Of a stretch of DNA of 64,000 nt, positions 12,601-25,600 are shown one piece after another. Numbering within the stretch: the stretch's first letter is position 1; each line of letters starts with the position of its first letter. Origin of the DNA: Stenopsyche tienmushanensis (Eukaryota > Arthropoda > Insecta > Trichoptera > Stenopsychidae); contig WACJ01000128.1 of assembly GCA_008973525.1 (NCBI GenBank), positions 186,001-250,000 on the forward strand. The letters are read 5' to 3'. Position numbers and translations under genes: made by a program. Under the pieces are notes generated by a model. It saw nothing but the letters and a program-made list of their open reading frames with translations, did no database searches and was not told where the DNA came from.

Positions 12601-15600
12601 TAACAAGTACGAAACAACGAAATAATACAAAAGCTGAGTTACGTTTCAAAATAACAAACCAGCAATATTTTAAATATTATATAAGGCTTTCTTCTTCATA
12701 GCTACTAATTACTTAAGCTCTAAAGCTATATTTTTTTCAAAGATATTCTATTTTCGATTGTTTGCTTTTGGCTGGAAGATCTTTATAAATTCTGATGAAT
12801 AGAAATAAGCACCTTGAGAAGTTTTTTCTTTAATCTTGAACTTCTATTTGTAGAAGGATCTTAATTTAAAAAATATACTTCCAATTGTTCGATCAAGTCC
12901 AAGTCTTTATAAAAAACTTCATCGTTTCCATCTGCAATACCAGCGTATAAATCTCGCACAAACCAAATAGCATTTCTAACAAATTTTCTTCAACAAGTAA
13001 TTGAAATAGATATCCTTCACATTCGTATCGTTAAAGCATTTTTCTCCTATATAAAATAGCAAGCTCTACTATCGCATATTCTATAGTTTTCAGGCGATCA
13101 AAATGGTTTTACACGTTGAACTTGTAGCAATGTATTGGAAGTCCTCATTTAATAATTAAAGTAATTATTGTATTGATGTAGAAATTTCGTTCTGAGGTAT
13201 TATTAATACCTGGGCTTAGAGTTTTTCTTCATTTCAATATATGTACATTATAGTTTAAAACTATTACCTTCATACGATATATCTGTATTGCGATTATCGT
13301 TAAAAAATCTTGGAAATTATTTTTTTAGTAGACTGTGTATTATGATCTTGAAAGCTTATAGTATACTCCATAAAATTGTATTTGATTTAGGGTGTAACTC
13401 ATTTTATTACACGAACGTATGAAAAGATCGTTCCCGTTAGCGATAAAATTTTAAAAAAATCAAGCAAATAGCCTTTGCATAAAAAATCTATTAGGCAATA
13501 AAAATTTGAAGCCCAAAGTAAAATATTTACAATTTCTTGGGATTTATTGATGTTTTTGAATTTGTTCATTATTTAATAGTTAAAGTAAAATTTTGTATTT
13601 GTCTAAATACATGACAAATATTTGAATGGCTTCTATTCAAGTACTTAACTCATCAATTACATCTGACATAGGGATAAAAAATTAGGGATCAAATTCCTAC
13701 CCCGTCCATCATCAACCCTTATTTACATCCAATCTGTGTTTAATATAATATGCTATCAATCAAAAATTCTATCAAATTTCGGTGGACCAAAGACTGAAGG
13801 CTTTTATAATGTATGATATTAGCATACGGCCATAGCTATGAAGGAGCGTCCCGTGTCAACCGCTTTCTGTTTTTTACACATACAATCCACAGGATCCAAG
13901 CAAAATAAATATAGACCGTCCCTTAAAATAGATGAAAGTCAACATAATATACGTGAAAGCTTTGATCGCCGAATATTTAAGACTTCCGTGTCGCCACGGG
14001 GGTGGAAACTTTCAAGGCTGCATCTGATTTAGCCCGTTGTTAATTTTTCAGCGCTAATAAAATTATTCACCCCCGGTCATGAAGATATGTAATGGCCATT
14101 AATTTTATTTTATTGGGTCACGAAAAAGCATTTTTTTCGCGTATCATGTTGATTGTTTGATAAATTGTTTAGTTTCTGCGTCGTGAATTGCTACACGATA
14201 ATAAGCATGTGAGCCCATTGTTTACCCGAAAATCCTTAATGATATTGGCGAAAAACCCCATACAAGCGCTAAAATTAATGCGGAAAAGCTATATTTTGTA
14301 GCATGTAAAAACAAAAACATTACATCGCATTCGGCGTCGGATATTTAATTTATTGTCCTTTTTATTACATTTTTCCGGAAGACAAATGTAAAGGCTGAAT
14401 CCATAGATTCTGCGCGCACAAAAAAACTATATGGCGTTTCATAATATATTAAACTTAAATTCTAGATGTCGGGATACGTAGAAAAACCATTAAATTGTAA
14501 AGCCTTGTGGACTAAAAAAAGAAATATATTTTCTTTGGAAATGTTGAGGGTATTTTATTGTTGTGGTAATAATTCCATCTGCTTTTTTGTCTGAATACCC
14601 TTTTCTTTTCGATACGGTGAAAGTTATTTTTGAAAGCATTGTATTTCTAAGACAATAAACATTGAAGAAAATCTTCATAGTCATAATAATTACTACCACC
14701 TACAAAAAATCTTATTTAAGAATCACGCTCACTCAAAGAAAGGGTCTTAAATAAATAAGCTTTTTGTCGTGAATTCAAGTAGACAATAAAGTCCCATTTG
14801 ATAAATGGTCATATCGAACCGATTATTATAAATGCGTGTATTTCTATGAGAAGCTTTCCTTAGATAAATTGGTTTAATTAAAAACGATAACTGTACATAT
14901 GTATAAATCTTAATATAGCAATAGTTGCATAATCCATCAAGCCGTATTATTAATCAAAGAATTGTTCAATTTGCTCAGTGAATAATATAATATAATACAA
15001 TGATGAAAACCTTCATTATAATATTTTGCTAAGACTAAGAGTTGTAACCGAATTCAAATGATTCAGAAAGTATCTTGCAGGTCGGAAATCGATTTCAAAT
15101 GTATTGTTTATGTTTACTTGAAGAAATGACCGAATATTGTGTGCTATCGACAGTGTTTATTAATTTATGTACAAGCTTCATACACGCTGCGACCCTCCTG
15201 ATGGATGGATTTGTACGGATGATATGTGGCGGACATACAAATATAGGATCAATGTTTGTGAAGATTTAAAATTAGTTCACTTCTTAAAGGGTTAACAAGG
15301 ATGTAGCGTAATTTCGCGGCAGAAATAAATGTTGAATAGGAGTGTGTAGAAATAGTTCAAATTCAAAATTTTAGTAATAGATGATGAACTCTAAGACTAT
15401 TTCAACACAGAGAGTTGCTCAAATATTGTATTTTTTCTGAAACCTAATCAAAATTCATCGAGCGTGTATAACCGAAACTTTTTTTAGAAGTATAGTGTTA
15501 TACGAAGGCTGAGTGTATAGTATCAGTTACATTTTTTCATGTCAAAAACCATAATTTGATGATTCAAATTTATTATTTGCACTCATATAATAACTTATTA

Positions 15601-17479
15601 TAATTTTACCTCGATTTCATTAATTAAAATTTTTCCATCACTGCAAATTCACACCACAAGTAGGTTTTTTTGGCGTTAAAATATGAAACAAATCCTATTC
15701 ACAATTCTTGTATTTGAATTTATATTTAATACCTCAAGCAGTCAAGCCGACAATTTTACCTGTTGTTATATTAAAATCGAAAAAATATCGCAGACATTTC
15801 CAATACCGATCCAATATCGCGGCGTTGTCTGTCGTCAGCCATTTTGAATGTCTTTATCTGCAATACCGTGTGTTCAAAATTGTCACAGGATGAAATTAGA
15901 CCACCACGGAATCAAGTCATAAATTCGAACAAGAAAAAAAAATGTTTATTCATCCATTTTGGGTGTAATTTAGCATGAAAACGGTTTATGCAAAAACGGT
16001 ACTGTTAATTTTCTCAAATGCAATTAGCATAACATAAAAAGCTCAAATTAAATTTCACACGTATTTCGCTAAAAGCTCCATGCCTTTCGACTGTTTCGAA
16101 ATTTAACTTATTCAACATCAATTATAACTTATCTTTTTAACCTAATTAAAGTATAGCCGCTGCCGTATATTTGCGCAGTATATCTGCGGTTAATTATTCG
16201 CCATTACATTTGGCCGCATATAAACGTCTGTTAATTAACATCGAATTGATACCGACGCGTTGGTATATTCTTTCTATAGACATTATTTAAAAAAATCAAT
16301 TAATTCTGTATTGGACCTATACCATTCCTGAGAGGCTTTCATAGAACTCCATCCGGAATAAGCTGTTAATTATATTCAAAGAGAGAATATCTTCCAAGTG
16401 TTTTTCATTATTTAATACGTCCCAAGAGTTGTCTTACTTTACTTTTCTATATTACTAGCTTCAAATTATGTAATGTTACTTGTTGAACTTGCATAATACC
16501 ATTACACCTATAATTTTCTTAGATATATCAATAAATCTGACTGTATTCGTAATGTTCCCGGAACAATTTCAACCAGTTCAATGATAATCTGTTTAAAGGA
16601 TCGTCGAGTCTGACAAAATTCTCAAAACCCAAATCCTTTAATTTAGTTTTGGCTAAGACTTGTATTCTTTATCTAGTGAAGGCACGAGGAAATTTAATGA
16701 AATTCTCTCGAACACAACACTTTGAGATAATGAAGCAACATCCCCATTAAAATATATATTTTTTATATAATATACAAAGAAATATTACCTAACAAAGATA
16801 TCAATTTCTTTAACATTTCAAGTGCTGAATATTACCATGAGGACCAGAATGCAAATGTACCTCAAAGTAATACAAACAGTTGAATAATACATGCAATTTA
16901 AAATTGCACAGCTTAAAGAAATCCCAACGAAATGAAAGATCCCGCTTTAGTACGAATAAAACTTGTACAGCCGCTTAAATTATGTGTTCGCAGGAAACAA
17001 AGGATTATTTAAACAACTTCTACGTGTATTGTAATTTTTAATTCAACATAAAAGCAAAGGACGGCCCATTAGTTTCTCGCATAATAGATTTTTACATAAC
17101 AATGCGAAATTTTATTAAATAAAAGGGCTCTAAAATCATAATCATTTGGTAGTTGAATCTCTAATTTGTCCTTTGAAGTTTACATTTAATTGAATTTAAA
17201 CCTGTATAATATAGAATATGGTGCAAATTTCAGTTTTAAACTCCTAGTTTATTCTTATCTACATTCATTTTCTAATACAAAAGATATATTTATAAAAGCA
17301 AATGCATTCACATTACATGACTCGAGACACTGAGTGTAAAATATTCCACTTTATTTACTTGCTTATTTCATTAGTTTATAAGCTTCTCCTTCTATGGCAA
17401 AACCTTGCCAAAGTTAATTGATAGTAAGAGATTAAAATAATGCATAATAAAAAAGGGATGCTATAGAAAAAGAGTGACC
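9641..17479. other. Long AT-rich intron-like stretch, no gene recognised
   Basis: No exon, RNA gene or complete repeat was recognised. GC-richer patches occur at about 9815-10550 and 13840-14110; the latter carries several TAAT-core sites and 'cccccggtcatg'-type GC blocks, as expected of a conserved non-coding element, but conservation cannot be judged here. At 12862-12981 the minus strand has an open stretch with protein-like composition (WFVRDLYAGIADGND..) that I could not assign. If the dpr gene starts in the 9-kb island, all this is its first intron. Confidence 0.4.
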
Positions 17480-17850
17480 AATTGTTGATATAGTGGCTTA
17501 GATCCTGAACTCGCATGATAAAAGTTCGGGTTTAAATCCAGATTGTGGAAAAAAATACACATTACCAAAAAAATTTGGAGATTGAATTGAATGAGTGATT
17601 GAATTTTCTACAAAAATTAAAATTTTAGTTCATATATAATTTCGCTAATAATTTATAGATTTTCTTCTCTCCTTCCTTTCCAAATAATCTTATCCTTATT
17701 TTACTACGTGTGGAAAGCAATAGAAAAGACACAACATTAAATCCTTTCCCTAGTAAGATCTCCTATGGAGATCTCCTATGTCCGATATCAAATATGACAT
17801 ATTAAAAGATTCATGCTTTAATGGATTGCTTTAAGGACTTTTTCAATTAG
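17480..17850 (+). repeat. SINE-like repeat with tRNA-like head, copy 2 (best copy)
   Basis: This is the most complete copy of the family. Positions 17490-17550 look like a degenerate tRNA: a box-A-like GTGGCTTAGATCC, then a box-B-like GTTCGGGTTTAAATCC, then AGATTGTGG and an A-rich run. A body of about 290 bp follows, ending near 17850 and matching 3420-3690 in reverse complement. Landmarks are 'TTTCCAAATAATC', 'CTACGTGTGGAAAG' and 'CCCTAGTAAGATCTCCTATGG'. No target duplication was identified. The family is probably transcribed by polymerase III and moved by a LINE in trans; that part is inferred from general SINE biology. Confidence 0.65.
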
Positions 17851-20439
17851 ATTGTCTTTCATATGCATAAAATGCACACATAATTTTGATTTTGTATGGA
17901 AATCATAATATTACTTTGCCTCAATATATTTTTTACAATACTTAAAACATAATTTATAAGTTTAACTAAAAATGTCTATTCAAATAATCTTATTCTGATT
18001 TAATCATACAAAAACAATAAGACATTTTAAACCCATTTATCCTTAAATGTCATTATTTATGCGCTTACCTAAAACCATTAAGAATAACAATCTATTTAAT
18101 TTGTTTAAAATCAGCATGTTTTTCTCATTTTTTTAGCGCAAAATTTTCGATTGTCGCGTAAACATATGTCTTTATTTCCTTTAATAATTTCCCATATTTT
18201 TTTATTGTTTGTATTAGATTTTCTAAGTACTTTAACGTGAATCTTTTACGTTATTTTTTAAACTGAGACTACAAGATATTAACAACTGATTGGGCCTTCA
18301 AAATATTGTCATATTTTATACATATATTTACTATTGGTATAAAATATATAAAGGAAAAGCACTGACAAATAATAAATACAGCTATTATTATACTAAAATC
18401 TCCCATTCTTTATATTGGTATTGTTTCCATTCTAGACAATAAAATCTGTAATCCAATCAGAAAAATAATCAGGTGAGTGCCCATCTTATAAAGACTCTTC
18501 ATTCATTTTTCTCCGCATAATTTTTATATTCTCTTTTTTATGCGTCGTCTACATAATTAATCTCCACACTGCGTCATTTGCATTCATTGTGCGTTGGTAC
18601 AATTACAGAACTAAGTCTATTATTCATCAAGTCTAAACAATTGAACCGTTTTATTGTTCACATTCCATTATGTGTGCCATTCTCCGTGCGTATGTTCTTT
18701 TCGCAGTTATAAAAAAGAAAAATAAAAAGGCTCTGCAGCGTTTCAGCTGAAAGTAAGGTCTGAGTATTCAAATTTTCCGTATTTAATATTGACTCTGTGG
18801 CCGTTTTGCTCAGTCGTTATATTGAATATTACTGAGTCGGCATTATGGTCGCTCGTAGGCCCAAATTCCCAGATGGTCGAATTTTTCAGCATTTTTTGGA
18901 TCTCCATTTGACCGACAGTGGTCGATAAAAGTTTTTCAAACTGTTAGTATTCCCGGAGGAATCGCCATATTTACGGCTAAAACCATTTTGTGGGGTTGTA
19001 AGGATAAGCAATCGATTTTAAGTGTGCATATTCAAAGCTGGCGACACTTTCAAGCATTCTGAAAGACCTAATAGTGAAAATTGTCGCTGCCAATCCTAGA
19101 GTGAAAATATCAGGATTTGGAAAAATCCAGTTTTTATTTAGTATTAGCATTTAAATCAAAGGTTTAAATCGCGTTTAAAAAAATACTGCCAAATAAATGT
19201 ATTTGTTAATTTTTAACAGTACCAAAAAGAATTACTGACAAAACAGATATACTAAATTTATTTTTATGAATTAAAATTTAATCAATCCTTTATTAACCCA
19301 AACATGGTTTGTTGTTAAATGATTTTTTTCTCTACAAAACATTTGAAATGATACAAAACATTTATTTTTGTACCTAATCTGCCATTATGTGGCAAAAATT
19401 TAAAGCTTGAAAAATTGTATTTTCAATGGAGCATTATTAGAAAATTTTGGGAAAATAGATTTATATTCGAAAGATTAGAAGAGATATCAATTGGCGAATA
19501 GAAAATATAAATTTAATTAAATTCAAGTTAATATATATGGCTATATTATATGTTATTCACTGCAACATGAAATAGTGACATATTGAAAAGAGCCTGTCAA
19601 AACTATTTTTGACATGGATATATGGTAGATTTTCAATAGAGCTCGAAATGTTTTAAATTCAGAATCAACATCGCGATAGTATTTTGACGTTAGTTTTTCA
19701 TCGCACCCCAAATTCATTTTATTTTAAACAGTCAGACATGAAATTTGGATACGTATCACATTTTCTGATATGATTGCAGCCCTTCATATTTTTTTGAGGC
19801 GCTCGAAAATCGGAATTAATTTTCACATCGACCCTGTCCGAGTCTATTTTTCTGAATTTCAGAGCATTATGCGATACAATCTTGTATATTTGTTATGATT
19901 GCTCAATCAATTTGGTACCGGTAATTGTGATTGTATCAATTCCAGTAGTTTGGAGCGTTTAATCACGTTTATTAGCGATGGTTTGCTGAATCTGTGCTAC
20001 TATTGCTTTAATTTATAGCAACAACGCTTTCATATAATATGCATATTTAAATTTAAATCAATTATACATTTAATAATGTAGAATGAACGATGAAATACTT
20101 GTACAGATTTAACAGAACGTCACGAACCATTTTCAATTAATTGGGCAATTTTATTTTGAAGGAATAATTAAATGCACATTTCTTAATAACTAAAATTGTT
20201 CATATCTTTCATATAAGCACGTAATCTAGTATTTGTATTATAACTTAAAAAACTTTTCGCAAAAAGAAGATATTATCTGTGCTCTAGAACCACACAAATA
20301 TCATTATTTCAATGTAATATAAAAATTGATTCTTTGATGAAAGATTTTTTTCTCTCAAGTGGTGTTATCGAATCATAAAAAATCAAATAAAGATTGAAGA
20401 AAGTTAAGAAAGCCGATTTCTTATTGCGGATATCTCATA
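17851..20439. other. AT-rich stretch, nothing recognised
   Basis: No coding, repeat or RNA signal was recognised. A CAG|GTGAGT donor-like sequence occurs at about 18470, but it has no pyrimidine-rich acceptor near it and no open exon, so no exon is called. Confidence 0.35.
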
Positions 20440-21060
20440 AGTAGGCTTACACGTCAATGGAATCCCATACGTTTTTATGACACGTACTGCCTGTCCAAAC
20501 AATCCATCCCGCATTCTTTCGATCCTTATATGCGTCGGAAGTAAATCGAAGGTTTCTCAATAAAACTCTTGGACAAATAAAGGCCCTCGAGTGCTTACAG
20601 TGATACGTGAAGAAGATTGGGGAAATCGACGACCAAGATTCCTCCTCTATCCCCCACATCGAAAATTCTCAGGACCATAAATGTTTTACTGCCACGGGTG
20701 TAACGCGATAGCTTAATGGATCACATTCATTTCTGCCTCTTGTAAATGATATGTCGACACTCGACTAGGGGGCAAAGATTTACAATCAACTTTTTATTTG
20801 GCTGCATTTACACTGCGGATTATTTATTAAAGGCGTACATCTTCGCGATTGCTCCCCCAGCGCTTGAGGTTTTGCGACCACGGGGTGGAAATTGGCGCAC
20901 ACTTCGCGATGAATGCTTTCTTTGCTCAAAGCAAGCCCCCAAAGATATTAATGATTGTGTCAAATGAAAAAATGCGAAGACGTCGAAAAAGAGTGGAGCA
21001 CTTTTATTGCGATACAAATGCTCGATGTCATAGTCAATCATAGTGCTGAATTCCGTTTTG
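20440..21060. promoter_or_regulatory. GC-richer non-coding patch, possible enhancer
   Basis: This 600-bp patch has clearly more GC and CpG than the surrounding DNA and supports short open frames on both strands, which is a composition effect. It includes TTTATTTATTAAAGG (caudal/Hox-like) and 'cccccagcgcttgagg'. Box A of a tRNA (TAGCTTAATGG at about 20710) appears, but there is no box B at tRNA spacing, so no tRNA is called. Such patches inside long introns of neural cell-surface genes are often conserved enhancers. That is inference; only the composition is seen. Confidence 0.2.
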
Positions 21061-21659
21061 GTCTCGGCATAACTTCAATTAAATATTAAACAGAGTAAAA
21101 ACGCTTTTTCCATTTGTATCTTTACTCCCTTTTCAGATTGGTCCTGAGCGAGTTTAAAAAATAAATGAATCTATCCACTTTGTCTCGCGACCATCACAGA
21201 TGGCAGCTTGACGAGGGTCTACTTTTGTATTTTTTTGTGATTTATTTATATTTTAGCATTCGAGGACTACTTATAAGATATTTTGACAAAAAATTGCCTA
21301 ATGTTTTTTTTTTTGGGTGGATTAATTTTAATCCCTTTAAATACTTAAATTCATGAAAGAGGAGCAATTTTACCAAATAATTCAACCAAAGTAAATATTA
21401 TTTTTTATCATCGTTTTTCATATAAAATAATATTTCAAATGATATAATATTGTTTGAAATATGTATCCCTTATTTTTAATTATTTCAATGGACATTCTAG
21501 TAAATTTACTTACAAAAAGCCCAATAATCCGTTGCTTCACATAAATCGCATGGTTATTATATGTTAGTAGATGAACCGGAAAGTAATCAAAATTTTGAAA
21601 TATTCCTTGTTTTCTGGACATGATTCGAGAACCACGTATTTTTAGCATTGAAAAAAGAC
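21061..21659. other. AT-rich stretch, nothing recognised
   Basis: No coding, repeat or RNA signal was recognised between the GC-richer patch and the next SINE-like fragment. Confidence 0.35.
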
Positions 21660-21775
21660 CAAGCGTTGTTATAGAAGCTTAGACTCTGGATTTCAGATTA
21701 AAATCCAGATTTTAAAAAAATGATCATCATACATACTAACAAATACTGCCTTTGAGTGATTGATTTTGTAACAAT
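21660..21775 (+). repeat. SINE-like repeat fragment, copy 3 (tRNA-like head)
   Basis: The order 'TTATAGAAGCTTAGACTCTGGATTTCAGATTAAAATCCAGATTTT-A-run' and the later 'TGAGTGATTGATTTT' follows that of 17490-17620, where a tRNA-like head is followed by an A-run and 'GAATGAGTGATTGAATTTT'. Similarity is weaker than for the other copies. It is a short, diverged fragment in the plus orientation. Confidence 0.4.
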
Positions 21776-24700
21776 GATTAAAATATTGATAATTTTATTA
21801 CTTATCAACAGATTTTTATTATTTAAAAAATCTTATCGTAATTTAATTATATATAGAAGACAAGTGGGGAAAATCATCACGAAAAAATATTTTCCCGAGA
21901 ACATTCTCTCAAAAAAGGTTATCAAAATAATGATAAAATATACAAATAATTATGTTCAAAGCTAAATAAAACTCAAATGATATAGATGAGTGATGAGTGG
22001 CAATAGAAACTTCAGGAAAATATTCAAAATTAGAAGGCCCCATAAATCAAGTCCTTGCTTATAGTTTAGAGATAGCTTTATGGAAGATATGCATTTAAAA
22101 AAAAATAAGTTTGGGTTCGCCATCAATTGTCGTTAATCGAACAAAAAAGTATTAGAGAACAATGGGTATAAATCCTGGACCTGAATACAGATTGATTTGC
22201 AATGGGAAGAGGAGACTGTACAATAATTATAAGCGAAAATCAATGTCTTTCTTCAAGCCAGGCACTCGTTTTTACCTCTAAACCTTAAATAATAATTAAA
22301 GAAGATTCCTTTAAATTCATACAAAAATGCATTACGTTCTGAGATTTCTGATGAGTCCTATTATAAAAAGCAATTTTACTATTAATACACGATAATGAAA
22401 ACAATCTTGTACATTTTTTTGAACATTTATAATTCCTGTCGTATTTGTAGAATATTGTATTTATACAAATTACGTAAACATGAACTTTTTTTAATGTTCC
22501 GTTATAAAAAAGTTCAATATGAGGTTTTACAATCACGCTACGTTTCCACGGCCTATTTTTAATCTACTACATATAAAATATTTATTAGATCAAAGAAGTT
22601 TTGGCAATATACTTGTATTTCTCCAAATATAAATAAGATAATTCATATGAATTTATCTGAGAAAAAATTCTTTACAGCGCTTGACAAATCTCCTTCCATT
22701 GAAAACAAATCTACCAAACCCCTGTACAATATTAAGAGGAAAACACGGCTATTAATCAAATCTCCGGTACACTTCTACGTCTGCTATAAATTATGCTTTT
22801 GTGACTTTTTAAATTGAAATCTAGTTTACAACCCCCTTTAATTGTTATTCATTATGGGGGCAAATGTATAAATTAACTATAACTCGGTGGCGTGCGATAA
22901 TCGTTGACGTTTTAATTAAAAAAAGTACTTTTTCGCATACAATTCAGTTAATACATTATTTTTACTTACCGATTATTAAGGCCACCGTACCATGAATGGA
23001 TATCGTCATGACTGCGGACAGTTAATATATTTTATTCAAAAAGCCCTAATGTTTCATTCGTACGGAAATAATTGGCCCCGTCCACGTGAATTTGGAGAAA
23101 CTGTTAAATCATCACGTAAATATTAAAAACGTAACATTTCATCCGGAAGGCTTTTAATTTGATTACAACCTCAAGGACTTTTATGGAAAAAAATACGAAC
23201 CCTTTATTACTTAATCATACAGAGCACTAATTGCTAGCGTTACGATTTTTCAGCATTTTTCATCGCATCCATCAAATTATTTTCGGCTTGATGTTGAATT
23301 AATAATTTTTCATTTAAAAAGACTTAATTACTTCCATTCAATCAGAATTTATTCAAGTGGAAATGGAGCTTAAATATATTCGTCAAATGTGTGCAAAAGA
23401 GTACCATTTGTTGGCATAATCAGTTTGATCCTTGACTCTTATTATAAAGGCTTTTTTGGACATAAAGCAAATTTAACTCTTTATGGTCCGCTGATATTTC
23501 GTAAAAGATTTTGTTTGTAGTTCGCAAATTGTTTAAAAAACTAAAAAAGGGTAAAATTTTCACAAAAACACAGCATATAAAGAGTTAATATCCCGTTTAC
23601 AAAAATAGATAAAATTATCTTATTTTCAATTTGGCTTATAATTTAGAATATTCAAGGGTTATCGTATTAATTTAGAGTTTATTTTAATACAAACTAATAT
23701 CAAAGAAGATCAAATGTCTCATACAACAAACCTTCTATTCGGGCAAGCCTTATCCCTGGATATTAATCTTAAAGAGGGGCGACAATCCTTGACCACTAAG
23801 GTCACCTGCTTTATCCCTTGTGTCTCCTTTTTGCAAAGGCTATCTGAATACAGATATATACGTCGATCTTTAGAAAATTCGGAGATATATGAGGCTGAAA
23901 ATATGTGAGTCGCCATGAAGAGGTTTAACCTGAAAATATGAGGTCGAAAATGATTTAATATCTGCAAAATAAACTTATAATAATTTTTCGCATTATTCAT
24001 ACCTTGAATGAGTTACTATTTTTAATTAAATGGGTTCATGTACGAATAAAAACTATGGTTCGTGGTAAGCTCAACATATTTTTATGCATGACAGAATAAA
24101 TATGTATGCAGGCTATTTTGATTGAGGTCGAAATATATACGTGATTGTTTGGTAAGCTTTGTAAAACCGCAAATATTCGGGATGGCGTATAATCGAAATG
24201 GTAGCTAATACGCGTAAGTTCTTAATGGGATTTCATATATTAAACATCCAGGAAATTCAATAATTTTAACATAAGTCTATTTTAAGACTAATGTGACATC
24301 CATCAAAATAATTTCAATATATTTTTTCCAAAAAAACGATGTCACTTTTCATGTGCTTCCATTTGTTCTAAATCAATCGCTAATTTTTAGCAAAAATAAA
24401 AATGATGATTAAAATATAACTAACCAACCAGATATTTTTAAATGACCAAAAATTATCAAAAACATTTATAAATACAAAAATTAACTCATAAATCTTACAG
24501 ATAACATCAAATTTGCGTTTAAGAGGCAAAAATATAATGAAATTTTTACCTCTGTCCGATATTTCGAACCTCCTGCCGGGTTCATGTTCACGAATTGACA
24601 GCTTCCATACAAACAAACTACACGCTAAATACATGCTTAATAGTTTATGTAATCATTTTGAATATAATTTTAATTCATCCTAATATTATGCCTCCATTTT

Positions 24701-25600
24701 TTTAATAAACTCTAAAGACGTCTTTTAATTAATTTACCCAAAGCCCTCATTCATAAATTTAATGATGAAATCCTTCACTATGCTTGGTTGTCCATAATCA
24801 GAAGTTCAAGAGTACTTTCTTCATATTGGAAAATTAAATATAAAGTGCTATAGGTTCCTAATGAATTGTCCTTGTTGTTCCTAATGAATGTGTTGTTTTT
24901 TATTCAGGTGTGAATTCAATCCGTTTATGTGCTGAAATGTGACTTGCAATGAGAAACAGATAATGTGTAAAAATTCGAAGCCAAAAAATGGTTTTCTTCG
25001 GATGAGGCTTCTATTTCTACCCTTAAATCTTTGGCGTTTAAAGTTAAAACCGTTTCTGTATATGGTTGAATATCACCAAAATAATTTATTTTAATTACTT
25101 AAAGTTGGTTAATAATATTAATATGTTAACGCTAACCTAGTTCTATAAAGTTAACACAAGAAACATGATGGCTTGGAACTTTTTCCACATCTAAATTATT
25201 CGCTAGATCTAAAATGGGACTTGAATTCTTATTGTTTTTAATAAATAATTTGCAAATAATGGATTTCTATCCCCATACAATCATAAAAAAATAATAAAGA
25301 ATTGTGTCCATAATATAAAAAATTGGCTCACAATAGACTGGTTAATAAAAGCCACACCTAAATATAATATTTCATTTCATAAATACAAAATAAAATTTTG
25401 ATTCTAAAGCTTAATCATGCGTATTTTTAAATCTAATGAATTTATATTGTGTGTTATAATGTTGTATTATGTTTACTAATCCATGTAAAAATAGCTTTTA
25501 TAAAATGCTTTTATCGTCTTTAAATTTAATATGCAAATAAGCATTTAAAGAATTTGCATTTGGGCATATCTGATCGAGTTTGAATGGCAATATAAATCTC
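21776..25600. other. AT-rich intron-like stretch, nothing recognised
   Basis: All short open frames here look like chance. No transposon protein, tRNA or clear repeat was recognised. TGTTGTTTTTTATTCAG|GTGTGA at about 24915 is a good acceptor-like sequence, but no exon follows it. Confidence 0.35.

Noticed and set aside
18460..18480. CAG|GTGAGT donor-like sequence
   Set aside because: No acceptor with pyrimidine tract nearby and no open exon upstream; such matches are expected by chance in 64 kb.
20700..20770. tRNA-like box A (TAGCTTAATGG)
   Set aside because: No box B at the right distance and no cloverleaf could be drawn.
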